From NCBI GenBank assembly GCA_023666425.1, contig JAMPCA010000001.1:369764-433763 (forward strand): a stretch of 64,000 bases of DNA. The letters run 5' to 3'. Made by a program: the position numbers and the translations under genes. This document shows, in pieces, positions 9,359-16,622 of the stretch. The DNA comes from Muribaculaceae bacterium (lineage in GTDB: Bacteria; Bacillota; Clostridia; Lachnospirales; Lachnospiraceae). The notes below the pieces were generated by a model. It was not told the origin of the DNA, made no database searches, and saw only the letters and a list, made by a program, of their open reading frames with translations. Position 1 is the first letter of the stretch. Each line of letters opens with the position of its first letter.

Positions 9359-10405
9359 ATGGGTTTAGAAGAATATAAGGGCGTATATATCTACGCTCAG
9401 CAGGTAGACAATAAGCTCAGCTCAATCGCGTTTGAGCTGATTGGAAAAGCTAAGGATTTAGCGGGAGATCTGGGAACCGATGTGACGGCTGTTCTTCTCG
9501 GCTCCAATGTTAAGGGACTGGCGGACGAGCTGGGAGAGTACGGTGCGGACAAGGTGATCGTAGTAGATAACCCGGCGCTGGAGACTTACCGCACAGAGCC
9601 CTATGCACAGGCACTTTCCGCTGTTATCAATGAGTACAAGCCGGAGATTATGCTGGTGGGCGCGACGGCCATCGGCCGCGACCTCGGCCCGACCGTTTCC
9701 GCAAGAGTGGCAACCGGACTGACGGCTGACTGTACCAAGCTGGAGATCGGGGATTTCCCGCTCAACCCGGTACCGGGCAAGGAGGCGGAGCAGAAGCATA
9801 ACCAGCTTCTGATGACCCGTCCTGCATTCGGCGGCAATACCATCGCGACAATCGCATGTCCCGACAACCGCCCGCAGATGGCGACCGTTCGCCCGGGCGT
9901 TATGCAGAAGCTTCCGAAGGAGGCAGGACGCAGGGCAGAGGTGATCGAGTTCAACCCGGCTCTCGAGGAGAATAACCGCTATGTTGAGATTATGAATGTC
10001 GTAAAGGCGGTTGGCAATGTAAAGAATATTATGGACGCCAAGATTTTAGTATCCGGCGGCCGCGGCGTTGGCAGCAAGGAGAATTTTGCAATTCTTCAGG
10101 AGCTGGCGGATGTGCTTGGCGGAATGGTATCCTGCTCCCGTGCCGTTGTTGAGAACGGCTGGCTCGCACAGGATTACCAGGTAGGACAGACCGGAAAGAC
10201 CGTTCGTCCGCAGATCTACTTCGCAATCGGTATCTCCGGGGCGATTCAGCATGTAGCGGGCATGGAGGAGGCAGACCTCATCGTGGCAATCAATAAGGAC
10301 GAGGATGCACCGATCTTTGATGTGGCCGATTACGGCCTGGTGGGCGACCTCAACAAGATCGTTCCGCAGCTCACAGCCGCTCTTAAGGCAGAGATGGGCA
10401 AGTAA
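9359..10405 (+). CDS. etfA: Electron transfer flavoprotein alpha subunit
   Basis: 348-residue ETF alpha subunit. The N-terminal alpha/beta domain is followed by the C-terminal FAD domain with VSGGRGVGSKENF, YQVGQTGKTVRPQIY, GISGAIQH and NKDEDAPIFDVADYG. There is no added ferredoxin domain. The start at 9359 follows GGAGG by 5 bases. An ATG at 9347 lies against that ribosome site and is less likely. Last gene of the butyrate operon, followed by a strong hairpin. Confidence 0.94.
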   Translation: MGLEEYKGVYIYAQQVDNKLSSIAFELIGKAKDLAGDLGTDVTAVLLGSNVKGLADELGEYGADKVIVVDNPALETYRTEPYAQALSAVINEYKPEIMLVGATAIGRDLGPTVSARVATGLTADCTKLEIGDFPLNPVPGKEAEQKHNQLLMTRPAFGGNTIATIACPDNRPQMATVRPGVMQKLPKEAGRRAEVIEFNPALEENNRYVEIMNVVKAVGNVKNIMDAKILVSGGRGVGSKENFAILQELADVLGGMVSCSRAVVENGWLAQDYQVGQTGKTVRPQIYFAIGISGAIQHVAGMEEADLIVAINKDEDAPIFDVADYGLVGDLNKIVPQLTAALKAEMGK

Positions 10406-10428
10406 TTTCATTTGCTTCGTAACCAGTG

Positions 10429-10458
10429 ATTCCCCGGGGAATTTCCCCGGGGAATTTT
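10429..10458 (+). terminator. Terminator of the butyrate operon
   Basis: A 12-bp perfect stem made of ATTCCCCGGGGA and its complement has a 3-base loop and is followed by TTTT. It lies 23 bases after the etfA stop. Each arm contains the palindrome CCCCGGGG, so the element can also fold as two small hairpins. Confidence 0.8.
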
Positions 10459-10498
10459 AACCTGTCAACATACAGTCAGAATCAAAGGGAAATGAATG

Positions 10499-10888
10499 AT
10501 GGGATTCATAGCAGTGACGGGGGCGACATGTGCCTGCTGCTTTGGCGGCATACCCTGCAGCCTCAATGTGACCTCGCAGATGACCTGTCTCGCAGACGGC
10601 AGGCCGGCAGGCACGATCATGGACATGCAGCCGGGGACGAACCTTGCAGGTTTTGGCATGTGTGCTTCACTGGCCAATCCGGCAGTGGCGGCGGCCACCG
10701 CGGCAGCCCTTGGCGTGTTGACGCCCCAGCCCTGCACGTTTGCCCCGGCCGGGACATGGATTCCGGCAAACCCTAAGGTTTTGCTGGGAGGAAAGCCCGT
10801 TTTGACCAGCGATGCGACACTGATCTGTGCGCTTGGCGCGGGGAATATCAAAATCGTGTCGCCGGGACAGACAAAGGTTCTTCTATAA
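10499..10888 (+). CDS. DUF4280-type PAAR-like protein
   Basis: About 129 residues, Gly/Ala/Cys-rich, without a signal peptide. The pattern GATCACCFGGIPCSLNV, then FGMCASLANP, PCTFAPAGTWIP, VLTSDATLICALG and a GNIKIVSPGQ tail is that of DUF4280, a PAAR-like family thought to form spike tips or toxin-linked adaptors. Eight bases separate an AAGGGA site from the start; an ATG at 10496 is equally possible. No contractile-system gene, toxin or immunity gene is nearby, so it is an orphan member. Its link to the following ABC trio is unclear. Confidence 0.65.
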   Translation: MGFIAVTGATCACCFGGIPCSLNVTSQMTCLADGRPAGTIMDMQPGTNLAGFGMCASLANPAVAAATAAALGVLTPQPCTFAPAGTWIPANPKVLLGGKPVLTSDATLICALGAGNIKIVSPGQTKVLL

Positions 10889-10988
10889 CAACTGAATATT
10901 TTACCTTCGGTATCTGGCTGGCAAAATCCAGCCGGAACCAGACCGACTTGGCAAGATATGAAAATATAACTACCAGGAGGAAGTAACA

Positions 10989-11777
10989 ATGATTACGATG
11001 GAACATGTATGCAAATCGTACAAGGTTGCAAAAAGAAACGCGGGCTTTAAAGAGGCCTGCAGGGCGCTCGTTCACCGGGAGTACGAGGTGATCCGCGCTT
11101 TAGACGACGTAAGCTTCACGATTCACGACGGTGAGATGGTGGGCTATATCGGCCCCAACGGAGCGGGCAAAAGCTCCACAATCAAAATTCTAAGCGGAAT
11201 ACTGACGCCGGACAGCGGGACGGTTCTGGTGGATGGGCGCGTGCCCTGTAAGGACAGAATCAGTCATGTGAGCCGGATAGGCGTGGTCTTCGGACAGCGC
11301 TCCCAGCTGTGGTGGGATGTTCCGGTCATAGATTCCTTTACGCTTTTGAAGGATATCTATTCCATTCCAGATGATACCTACAAGAAAAATGTGGACGAGC
11401 TCACGGAGCTTCTTGCTCTGGGGGAGCTGCTGCGCTCTCCGGCGAGACAGCTTTCGCTCGGACAGCGGATGCGCTGCGAGCTGGCGGCGTCCCTTCTGCA
11501 CAGCCCAAAGCTTTTGTTTTTGGACGAGCCGACGATCGGGCTGGATGCTGTCTCCAAGCTTGCGGTTCGGGAATTCATCAAAAAGCAGAATGCGCTGCAT
11601 GGCACCACGGTGATTTTGACTACCCACGATATGCAGGACATCGAGGCGCTCTCCCGGCGCATCATTCTGGTGGGTAAGGGAAGAGTTCTGGTGGACGGCA
11701 CGCTGGCGGATATCCGGCGGGGAGGCAGCAGCATAGACGAGACAATCGCGGAGCTCTACCGCTCCTATGAGATATAG
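10989..11777 (+). CDS. ABC-2 type exporter ATP-binding protein (COG4586-like)
   Basis: 262-residue ATPase. It has Walker A GPNGAGKSS, Q-loop region VVFGQRSQLWWDVPV, signature LSLGQRMRCELA, Walker B LLFLDEPTIGLD and H-loop TTHD. The WWDVP segment after the Q-loop and the long N-terminal spacer (VLVHREYEVIRALDDVSF-like) are typical of COG4586 ATPases. Those pair with two unlike permeases, exactly as found in the next two genes. CCAGGAGGAAGTAACA precedes the start. Predicted exporter; the substrate is not evident. Confidence 0.85.
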   Translation: MITMEHVCKSYKVAKRNAGFKEACRALVHREYEVIRALDDVSFTIHDGEMVGYIGPNGAGKSSTIKILSGILTPDSGTVLVDGRVPCKDRISHVSRIGVVFGQRSQLWWDVPVIDSFTLLKDIYSIPDDTYKKNVDELTELLALGELLRSPARQLSLGQRMRCELAASLLHSPKLLFLDEPTIGLDAVSKLAVREFIKKQNALHGTTVILTTHDMQDIEALSRRIILVGKGRVLVDGTLADIRRGGSSIDETIAELYRSYEI

Positions 11778-11789
11778 GAGGGCGGACAG

Positions 11790-12593
11790 ATGAAAAAATA
11801 TATGGCTTTTTTCAGGCTTCGTTTTTCCATGGGCTTACAGTACCGTGTGGCTGCGCTCGCGGGCGTTGCCACGCAGTTCACATGGGGCGGTATGCTGATT
11901 ATGATCTACAAGGCGTTCTATGAGGCGGATGCGGCGGCTTTTCCCATGTCCTTTCGTGCTACGGCGTCCTATATCTGGCTGCAGCAGGCGTTTTTTTCTT
12001 TTTTTGCAGTGTGGATGATGGAAAATGAGATATTTGACGTCATTGTAAACGGCAATATCGCCTATGAGCTGTGCCGCCCGGTGCGGATCTATAACATGTG
12101 GTTTGCGAGGGGGCTGGCGAACCGGCTGGCAAGAGCGGCGCTCCGGTGTGCGCCGATTCTGGTCGTGGCGGCGTTTTTGCCGGAGCCTTACGGAATAACG
12201 GCTCCCGCATCTGCCTTTCATTTTTTTGCTTTTTTTGTGACGCTTATACTGGGACTTCTCGTGACGCTCGCTTTTTGTATGCTGGTGTATGTGCTGGCGT
12301 TTTTTACCATATCTCCGCAGGGACTTCGCATCGTGTTTGTCTCGCTGGTGGAATTCTTTGCGGGCGCGGTCATACCCCTGCCCTTTTTCCCGGAAAAGTT
12401 TAAGGCGTTCATGGAGCTTCTGCCCTTTGCCGCCATGCAGAACGTGCCGCTGCGAATCTACAGCGGGAGCATGACGGCGGGGGAGATGGAGAAAAATGTG
12501 GCTCTGCAGGTATTCTGGCTGGTGTTTCTTCTGCTGGGCGGGAGCCTTCTGTGCAGATATGCAGAGCGAAAAGTAACGGTGCAGGGAGGGTGA
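11790..12593 (+). CDS. ABC-2 type exporter permease (COG4587-like)
   Basis: 267-residue integral membrane protein with about six hydrophobic segments, rich in Phe. The arrangement ATPase, then this permease, then a second permease of similar size matches the COG4586-COG4587-COG3694 exporter set. FRLRFSMGLQYR at the N-terminus and VIPLPFFPEKFK in the late loop fit this permease family. It starts 12 bases after the ATPase gene. A clean antisense frame spans almost the whole gene but is judged a composition artefact. Confidence 0.78.
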   Translation: MKKYMAFFRLRFSMGLQYRVAALAGVATQFTWGGMLIMIYKAFYEADAAAFPMSFRATASYIWLQQAFFSFFAVWMMENEIFDVIVNGNIAYELCRPVRIYNMWFARGLANRLARAALRCAPILVVAAFLPEPYGITAPASAFHFFAFFVTLILGLLVTLAFCMLVYVLAFFTISPQGLRIVFVSLVEFFAGAVIPLPFFPEKFKAFMELLPFAAMQNVPLRIYSGSMTAGEMEKNVALQVFWLVFLLLGGSLLCRYAERKVTVQGG

Positions 12594-12597
12594 GAGC

Positions 12598-13398
12598 ATG
12601 GGAAAAAGAATCAAAAATGCCATACGGCTTTACGGCCACTATGTGTCCATCAATGTCCGAAGCATGATGCAGTATAAGACTTCATTTTTTCTGACGGTGC
12701 TGGGACAGTTTTTCGTCTCCTTCAATGTATTTCTGGGCATTTATTTTCTCTTTCAGAGATTTCAGAGCGTAAAAGGATATACCTACAACGAAGTGCTTTT
12801 GTGTTTTTCGATTGTGCTCATGGAACTTTCACTGGCGGAAATGTTTGCGCGGGGCTTCGACGCTTTTTCCGGAATGGTCAGGGAGGGGAGCTTCGATCTG
12901 GTCATGGTCAGGCCGCGAAATGAGATTCTGCAGGTGCTGGGAAGCAAATTTGAGCTCACGCGCATCGGCAGAATGCTCCAGAGCATTGTCATGTTCGCCT
13001 ACGCTGTCTGCCATTGCGGGGTTGCGTGGACGCTTCCGAAGGTGGTGACTATTCTGTTTATGCTGCTTGGCGGAACGGCCGTGTTTTCCGGTTTGTTTTT
13101 AGTGAACGCCGCTCTGTGCTTTTTTACCCTGGAGGGGCTGGAGATTATGAGCGTGTTTACGGACGGCGCCAGAGAGTTCGGAAAATATCCCCTCGAGGTA
13201 TACGGCAGGAGCCTGCTTGTGTTCGCAACCTTTGTCGTGCCCTACGCCCTGATCCAGTACTATCCGCTTTTGTATATACTGGGACGCACAGAAAGCATAG
13301 TGTACGCCCTGCTGCCGCTGTGCGCCATCGCATTCCTTCTGCCCTGCTGGCTGCTCTGGAGCTTCGGAGTCCGGCATTACCAGTCCAGCGGCTCCTGA
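12598..13398 (+). CDS. ABC-2 type exporter permease (COG3694/DUF990-like)
   Basis: 266-residue membrane protein with six predicted hydrophobic segments. It contains the family-like stretch FARGFDAFSGMVREGSFDLV and a later LEVYGRSLLVFATFVVPYA. It starts 4 bases after the previous permease and should pair with it as a heterodimeric channel driven by the ATPase at 10989. It is the last gene of the trio. A GC-rich hairpin lies 140 bases downstream. Confidence 0.78.
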   Translation: MGKRIKNAIRLYGHYVSINVRSMMQYKTSFFLTVLGQFFVSFNVFLGIYFLFQRFQSVKGYTYNEVLLCFSIVLMELSLAEMFARGFDAFSGMVREGSFDLVMVRPRNEILQVLGSKFELTRIGRMLQSIVMFAYAVCHCGVAWTLPKVVTILFMLLGGTAVFSGLFLVNAALCFFTLEGLEIMSVFTDGAREFGKYPLEVYGRSLLVFATFVVPYALIQYYPLLYILGRTESIVYALLPLCAIAFLLPCWLLWSFGVRHYQSSGS

Positions 13399-13618
13399 CT
13401 ACAGTTTACGCGGTTCGTTACCATTACGGATATCTTGTGCTAAATTCAAATTCGCAAAATTAATCATTGTCGCAATTACAACAAAATTTATTGTAAATCC
13501 TCCCTGACAAGCTGCAACAGGAATTGGAGTAGGATAGAGGGGGCGGGTAACCGCCCCCTTTACGACATACTTTTTGCCCGATATTATTACAATAAAGACT
13601 TTACACCTATACTTTGGG
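13399..13618. other. AT-rich intergenic segment with possible gene remnant
   Basis: No intact gene is seen. On the minus strand, from about 13500 down to 13402, a short open stretch ends in FANLNLAQDIRNGNEPRKL behind a GGAGG sequence. It has ordinary codon use but no good start codon, and may be the tail of a deleted gene. The base composition drops sharply compared with the ABC genes, marking the left edge of an AT-rich accessory patch. Confidence 0.35.
13538..13562. terminator. GC-rich hairpin
   Basis: A perfect 9-bp stem AGGGGGCGG/CCGCCCCCT with loop GTAA is followed by TT on the plus strand. It lies between the ABC trio and a convergent small minus-strand gene, and could terminate either. 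Confidence 0.6.
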
Positions 13619-13780
13619 TTACTCTTCCAATGCTTTTTCGATTCGCTCATTATCTTTTTCAAGATATTCAAGAGCTTTTTCATTATTGCCATTTTTGATT
13701 TGTTCAATAATCAAATCATTCAAAAACTTGTCTTTTCTTAAGGAATCTTTGTACTGCATATCTGTAGGCATATCGTTCAT
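13619..13780 (-). CDS. Small unknown protein, 53 residues
   Basis: Unrecognised highly charged, helix-prone small protein. It begins MNDMPTDMQYKD and ends LEKDNERIEKALEE, with FLNDLIIEQIKNGNNEKALE between. Lys, Glu, Asn and Asp dominate; there is no Cys, signal or membrane segment. A GGTGAAAAG sequence lies just before the ATG. The AT-rich codon use matches the neighbouring APH-GNAT gene rather than the ABC genes. Amphipathic spacing suggests one long helix or helical hairpin, as in some small regulators or antitoxins, but no function can be assigned. Confidence 0.5.
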   Translation of the reverse strand: MNDMPTDMQYKDSLRKDKFLNDLIIEQIKNGNNEKALEYLEKDNERIEKALEE

Positions 13781-13932
13781 CTTTTCACCGCTTTTTTATA
13801 TAGTACTTGTTATATGATACTATAATAAGTATAGCGGATTATACACAAGGTGTAAAGCGTTTATTCTTATCAAGGTAGGATTTTGTTAATAAAAGGCTGC
13901 TTGCTTTGATGCTACACTCTTATTTCAAGTGG

Positions 13933-15570
13933 TTAGCCTGTAATATTGATAATCTCCTTAAGTGTACCATGCTTAGTCAAAGCTTTTATAATTTTCCAGC
14001 CTTCATAACTATGTTTCAAATTCTCCGTAACTGGTGTAAAACCTAAATCCATGTACACCTTACAAGCCAGCCATGTATTTGTCTGTGTAGGAATTTTAGC
14101 GCGCACATACCCCAATGCATTCATTGCCCGAAGAACATGCGTTATCAATGGTTTTGACAGTCCGTTTCCCTGATATTCCCGCTTAACCGCCACCCAGTGA
14201 AGCCAGCCATCCCCAGATGTATCACGCCCATAAATATCATAGAATGCGGTAGCTGTAGCTATTTTCTTACCTTCATCAGTTTCGATAAAAAACATTCTGT
14301 CTGGAAGCTCATCCAGATTTGCTGCATAATAACGATTCCATGCTTCTAATCCCTGCTCATAGCTTACAAATTCTTTGGCAGACATTTCGATATCAATCCA
14401 TGCATCTCTGTCGTTGTCAGTATATGAAACGAAACGGTAACCTTTTGGAAGTTCATATTGTAGCACTTCAGTAATATTACTTTCCAGCAAAAGTTCATAA
14501 TAGCATATTCTCTCATCGTGATTATCATATTTGTCAGCCCTGATCCCGGGCAAACGGGAATTTAAGGCTTCCTTCATTTCTTTTTCAATATCCCGAATAT
14601 ACTTTATCCTCTCGACCGTGTTTCGTACCTCAGATATTCCCATCATTTTTTCTGCTTCATCAATACATGCTCCAAGCGCTCTTTGAATATTATACTCTAA
14701 CCATTCCAGCCAGGTATATGCAAGCCCAAATACAGCACTGTATGCCCGAAAACAATTATCATACGCCTCCAGATAACCGTCAAAGAAAGCAGCCATCTTT
14801 TCAATGTCCATATTGCAGGTTATAATTCCTGACCATTGAAGCGCCAGTTGAAGTGCATGGGAGACCGGATTGCCGTAGCCGAGGCATTCTAAATCTATTA
14901 CCCATGGATTCCCGTTATCCCAAATAATGTTTTTGGGATCCATATCCTCGTTAGATACACACATGAGATCCGGCAGAGATGTTCTTGCCTTATTCAATTC
15001 CTTCTCGGCATAGATTAAAAGCTTCTCATTTTCAGCCAAAAGAGTTGCAATCCCGCTTTTTTCTTCGTTCGCTTTATGGATATAGCCGTGCCAATTGATT
15101 TTACTTAATTCAGGCTCTTTATGGGAAACATTCTTAGGACTGATTGCATGAATCCTTCCAAGAATATTTCCGGCTATATGACACTGGGTGTTTGAAATAT
15201 TATTCCAGTCAGTGATATGTCCATCCTGCCAGTGGAAAATGTAAAAATAGTGTCCATCTACAGTTTGCAATTTTTTACCGAGAACTGTCAGAGCGGGCAC
15301 GATAGGAATATTCTCTTTTTCCAAAAGACATTCTATTTTCTCAGCCCTGTCGAAATTATCAAACGAACCTTCTCTTCCCATTACTTTAGGATTAAGATGT
15401 TTAACGGCATATATTCCGGATGTTGTTGTTACGCGGTACATTCTATGCATGAAACCGCCAGATACTGGTTCAATTGGAAAAATAACAGCTCCAAACCCAC
15501 ATTTTGTCATCAGGTCTGCTATTAAGTCGTCTATTGTATAATCTTTCAATATTTTTTCCCCGCCTTGCAT
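13933..15570 (-). CDS. APH-family phosphotransferase fused to GNAT acetyltransferase
   Basis: About 545 residues. The first roughly 310 form an APH/choline-kinase-like fold: VSGGFMHRMYRVTTTSGIYAVKHLN is the N-lobe with its Lys, NEDMDPKNIIW is the catalytic loop (Brenner-like, Asp kept, His replaced) and WVIDLECLGYGNP is the DFG-equivalent. Residues from about 385 form a GNAT domain with the acetyl-CoA loop VKREYQGNGLSK and a late VYMDLGFTPV. Order is phosphotransferase then acetyltransferase, opposite to AAC(6')-APH(2''). The substrate is unknown. Three starts are possible: ATG 15609, ATG 15570, or a TTG near 15552 behind GGCGGGG. AT-rich and probably acquired. Confidence 0.72.
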   Translation of the reverse strand: MQGGEKILKDYTIDDLIADLMTKCGFGAVIFPIEPVSGGFMHRMYRVTTTSGIYAVKHLNPKVMGREGSFDNFDRAEKIECLLEKENIPIVPALTVLGKKLQTVDGHYFYIFHWQDGHITDWNNISNTQCHIAGNILGRIHAISPKNVSHKEPELSKINWHGYIHKANEEKSGIATLLAENEKLLIYAEKELNKARTSLPDLMCVSNEDMDPKNIIWDNGNPWVIDLECLGYGNPVSHALQLALQWSGIITCNMDIEKMAAFFDGYLEAYDNCFRAYSAVFGLAYTWLEWLEYNIQRALGACIDEAEKMMGISEVRNTVERIKYIRDIEKEMKEALNSRLPGIRADKYDNHDERICYYELLLESNITEVLQYELPKGYRFVSYTDNDRDAWIDIEMSAKEFVSYEQGLEAWNRYYAANLDELPDRMFFIETDEGKKIATATAFYDIYGRDTSGDGWLHWVAVKREYQGNGLSKPLITHVLRAMNALGYVRAKIPTQTNTWLACKVYMDLGFTPVTENLKHSYEGWKIIKALTKHGTLKEIINITG

Positions 15571-15618
15571 GCAAAATTGTATCCGAAAATTTCCACCTGA
15601 GTATATCATATGTTTCTA

Positions 15619-15647
15619 TTGTTTTCAACGCATAATTATACTATAAT
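15619..15647 (+). promoter_or_regulatory. Promoter of the antitoxin gene
   Basis: TTGTTT and TATAAT are spaced by 17 bases. Initiation would fall near 15654, directly ahead of the ribosome site AAAGGTG of the antitoxin gene. The divergent APH-GNAT gene must share this short AT-rich interval. Confidence 0.6.
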
Positions 15648-15673
15648 TGTGCCAAAGAAAGGTGTGAAGAATT

Positions 15674-15931
15674 ATGCCACTTATTATGCCGATCAAGGAA
15701 TTACGGAATACAAACGAAATTTCCAATATTGCACACAAGGAGCAGGAGCCTATTTTTATTACCAAAAACGGATATAGTGACCTGGTTGTAATGAGTAGCG
15801 AATTGTATGATAAATTCGCAAAGATGAACCGCATTGACCAGGCTATTTTTGAATCCGAGCAGGAAATGGAAAACGGAGCTAAAGCAGTCGAGGCAGAGAT
15901 AGTTTTTGCAGAATTGGAGAGAAAGCATTGA
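15674..15931 (+). CDS. Phd/YefM-family antitoxin
   Basis: 85-residue type II antitoxin-like protein. The N-terminal half (MPIKELRNTNEISNIA, then EPIFITKNGYSDLVVMSSELYD) is the Phd/YefM DNA-binding fold. The C-terminal acidic helix (QEMENGAKAVEAEIVFAEL) is the usual toxin-wrapping tail. It has its own promoter. No complete toxin follows; only a short in-frame stretch resembling a RelE/ParE C-terminus is present before a terminator. It may now act as an orphan antitoxin or regulator. Confidence 0.78.
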   Translation: MPLIMPIKELRNTNEISNIAHKEQEPIFITKNGYSDLVVMSSELYDKFAKMNRIDQAIFESEQEMENGAKAVEAEIVFAELERKH

Positions 15932-15932
15932 T

Positions 15933-15989
15933 GAACCGCACAAAACGGTTTATGTGGTAACGATACAGTATCAGGGAAGAAATCAATAA
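15933..15989 (+). pseudogene. Remnant of RelE/ParE-type toxin C-terminus
   Basis: Directly after the antitoxin stop, 18 codons read EPHKTVYVVTIQYQGRNQ and then TAA. A hydrophobic strand followed by a short basic GRN/GRR end is how many RelE/ParE toxins finish. The rest of the toxin (about 80 residues) is absent, so a deletion between antitoxin stop and toxin tail is inferred. There is no start codon in this frame. The match is to a general pattern, not a named protein. Confidence 0.45.
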
Positions 15990-15991
15990 GA

Positions 15992-16030
15992 TAAGCGCCA
16001 AATGACAGGGTAGATCATTGGGCGCTTTCT
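15992..16030 (+). terminator. Terminator after the antitoxin/toxin remnant
   Basis: AAGCGCC and AATGA pair with TCATT and GGGCGCTT around a loop CAGGGTAGA. TTCTT follows. Its position directly after the remnant stop suggests it was the original terminator of a complete toxin-antitoxin operon. Confidence 0.65.
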
Positions 16031-16155
16031 TCAATAAATCCCAATTGTGATTTGATACTTTTAAGGAAAACAAAATTACATAAAACATTATAAATCAGGC
16101 TCCTGTTTTGCCAACATACAAGTTCTCATAAAGAGTAATTCATCATACTTTTCTA

Positions 16156-16184
16156 TTGACTTTTATGTTCGGCAAATGTAGAAT
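16156..16184 (+). promoter_or_regulatory. Promoter of the blaI-blaR1-like operon
   Basis: TTGACT and TAGAAT are separated by 17 bases. The -10 lies inside the first of two operator-like repeats, a placement that would let a bound repressor block RNA polymerase. Confidence 0.6.
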
Positions 16185-16216
16185 ATAATCAGATATTCGG
16201 CAAATGCAGAACATAA
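16165..16216. promoter_or_regulatory. Two direct operator repeats for the BlaI-type repressor
   Basis: ATGTTCGGCAAATGTAGAA (16165 onward) and ATATTCGGCAAATGCAGAA (16193 onward) are 28-base-spaced near-identical repeats. Each is an imperfect dyad TTCGGCA-AATG-TRGAA, comparable in form to the TACA-NN-TGTA dyads bound by BlaI/MecI. They cover the -10 and initiation region of the operon encoding a BlaI-family protein, so autoregulation is likely. Confidence 0.6.
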
Positions 16217-16238
16217 GAACATGTGAGGAGGGAAAGAG

Positions 16239-16607
16239 ATGAGGTACAAAACACTGCCAAATTCGGAACTGGAGCTGATGATGATTCTATGGAAAATGAA
16301 CCGCGCTATGACACGGACGGAAATCGAAGAGCTTCTGCCCCAAAAGAACCACTGGTCGAAAACGACGGTTCTTTCTTTTCTGGAGAGGCTGGAGGAAAAA
16401 GGCTTTGTGCGCGTGGAAAAGGAAGGGCGCAGCAATTGCTATATTCCCTTAGTAAAGGAAGAGGATTATTTAAAGCAGGAGAGCGGTTCAATCTTAAAGC
16501 GGCTGTATGGGAGTTCGGTGAAGAAATTTGTGGCGGCTCTGTATGATGGAGACGGGCTTTCGAAGGAGCAGATCGACGAGCTTAAGGATTATCTGGATCA
16601 GCTGTAG
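16239..16607 (+). CDS. BlaI/MecI-family transcriptional repressor
   Basis: 122-residue winged-helix repressor: LPNSELELMMILWKMNRAMTRTEIEE, then WSKTTVLSFLERLEEKGFVRVEK, is the characteristic DNA-binding domain. The rest is the C-terminal dimerisation helix pair (FVAALYDGDGLSKEQIDEL). GAGGAGGGAAAGAG precedes the start. It is followed 15 bases later by a BlaR1/M56-type sensor protease. In such pairs the protease responds to a signal and causes repressor cleavage. No beta-lactamase gene is close, so the controlled trait is probably another envelope or stress response. Confidence 0.9.
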   Translation: MRYKTLPNSELELMMILWKMNRAMTRTEIEELLPQKNHWSKTTVLSFLERLEEKGFVRVEKEGRSNCYIPLVKEEDYLKQESGSILKRLYGSSVKKFVAALYDGDGLSKEQIDELKDYLDQL

Positions 16608-16622
16608 GGAAAGGAGGCACAT

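Noticed and set aside
10429-10500. Riboswitch between etfA and the DUF4280 gene
   Set aside because: Only a self-complementary CCCCGGGG terminator is present, with no aptamer-like conserved core.
11835-12623. Long open frame antisense to the ABC permease gene
   Set aside because: His/Arg/Lys-rich composition with no domain, signal or ribosome site; it mirrors the Phe-rich membrane protein on the plus strand.
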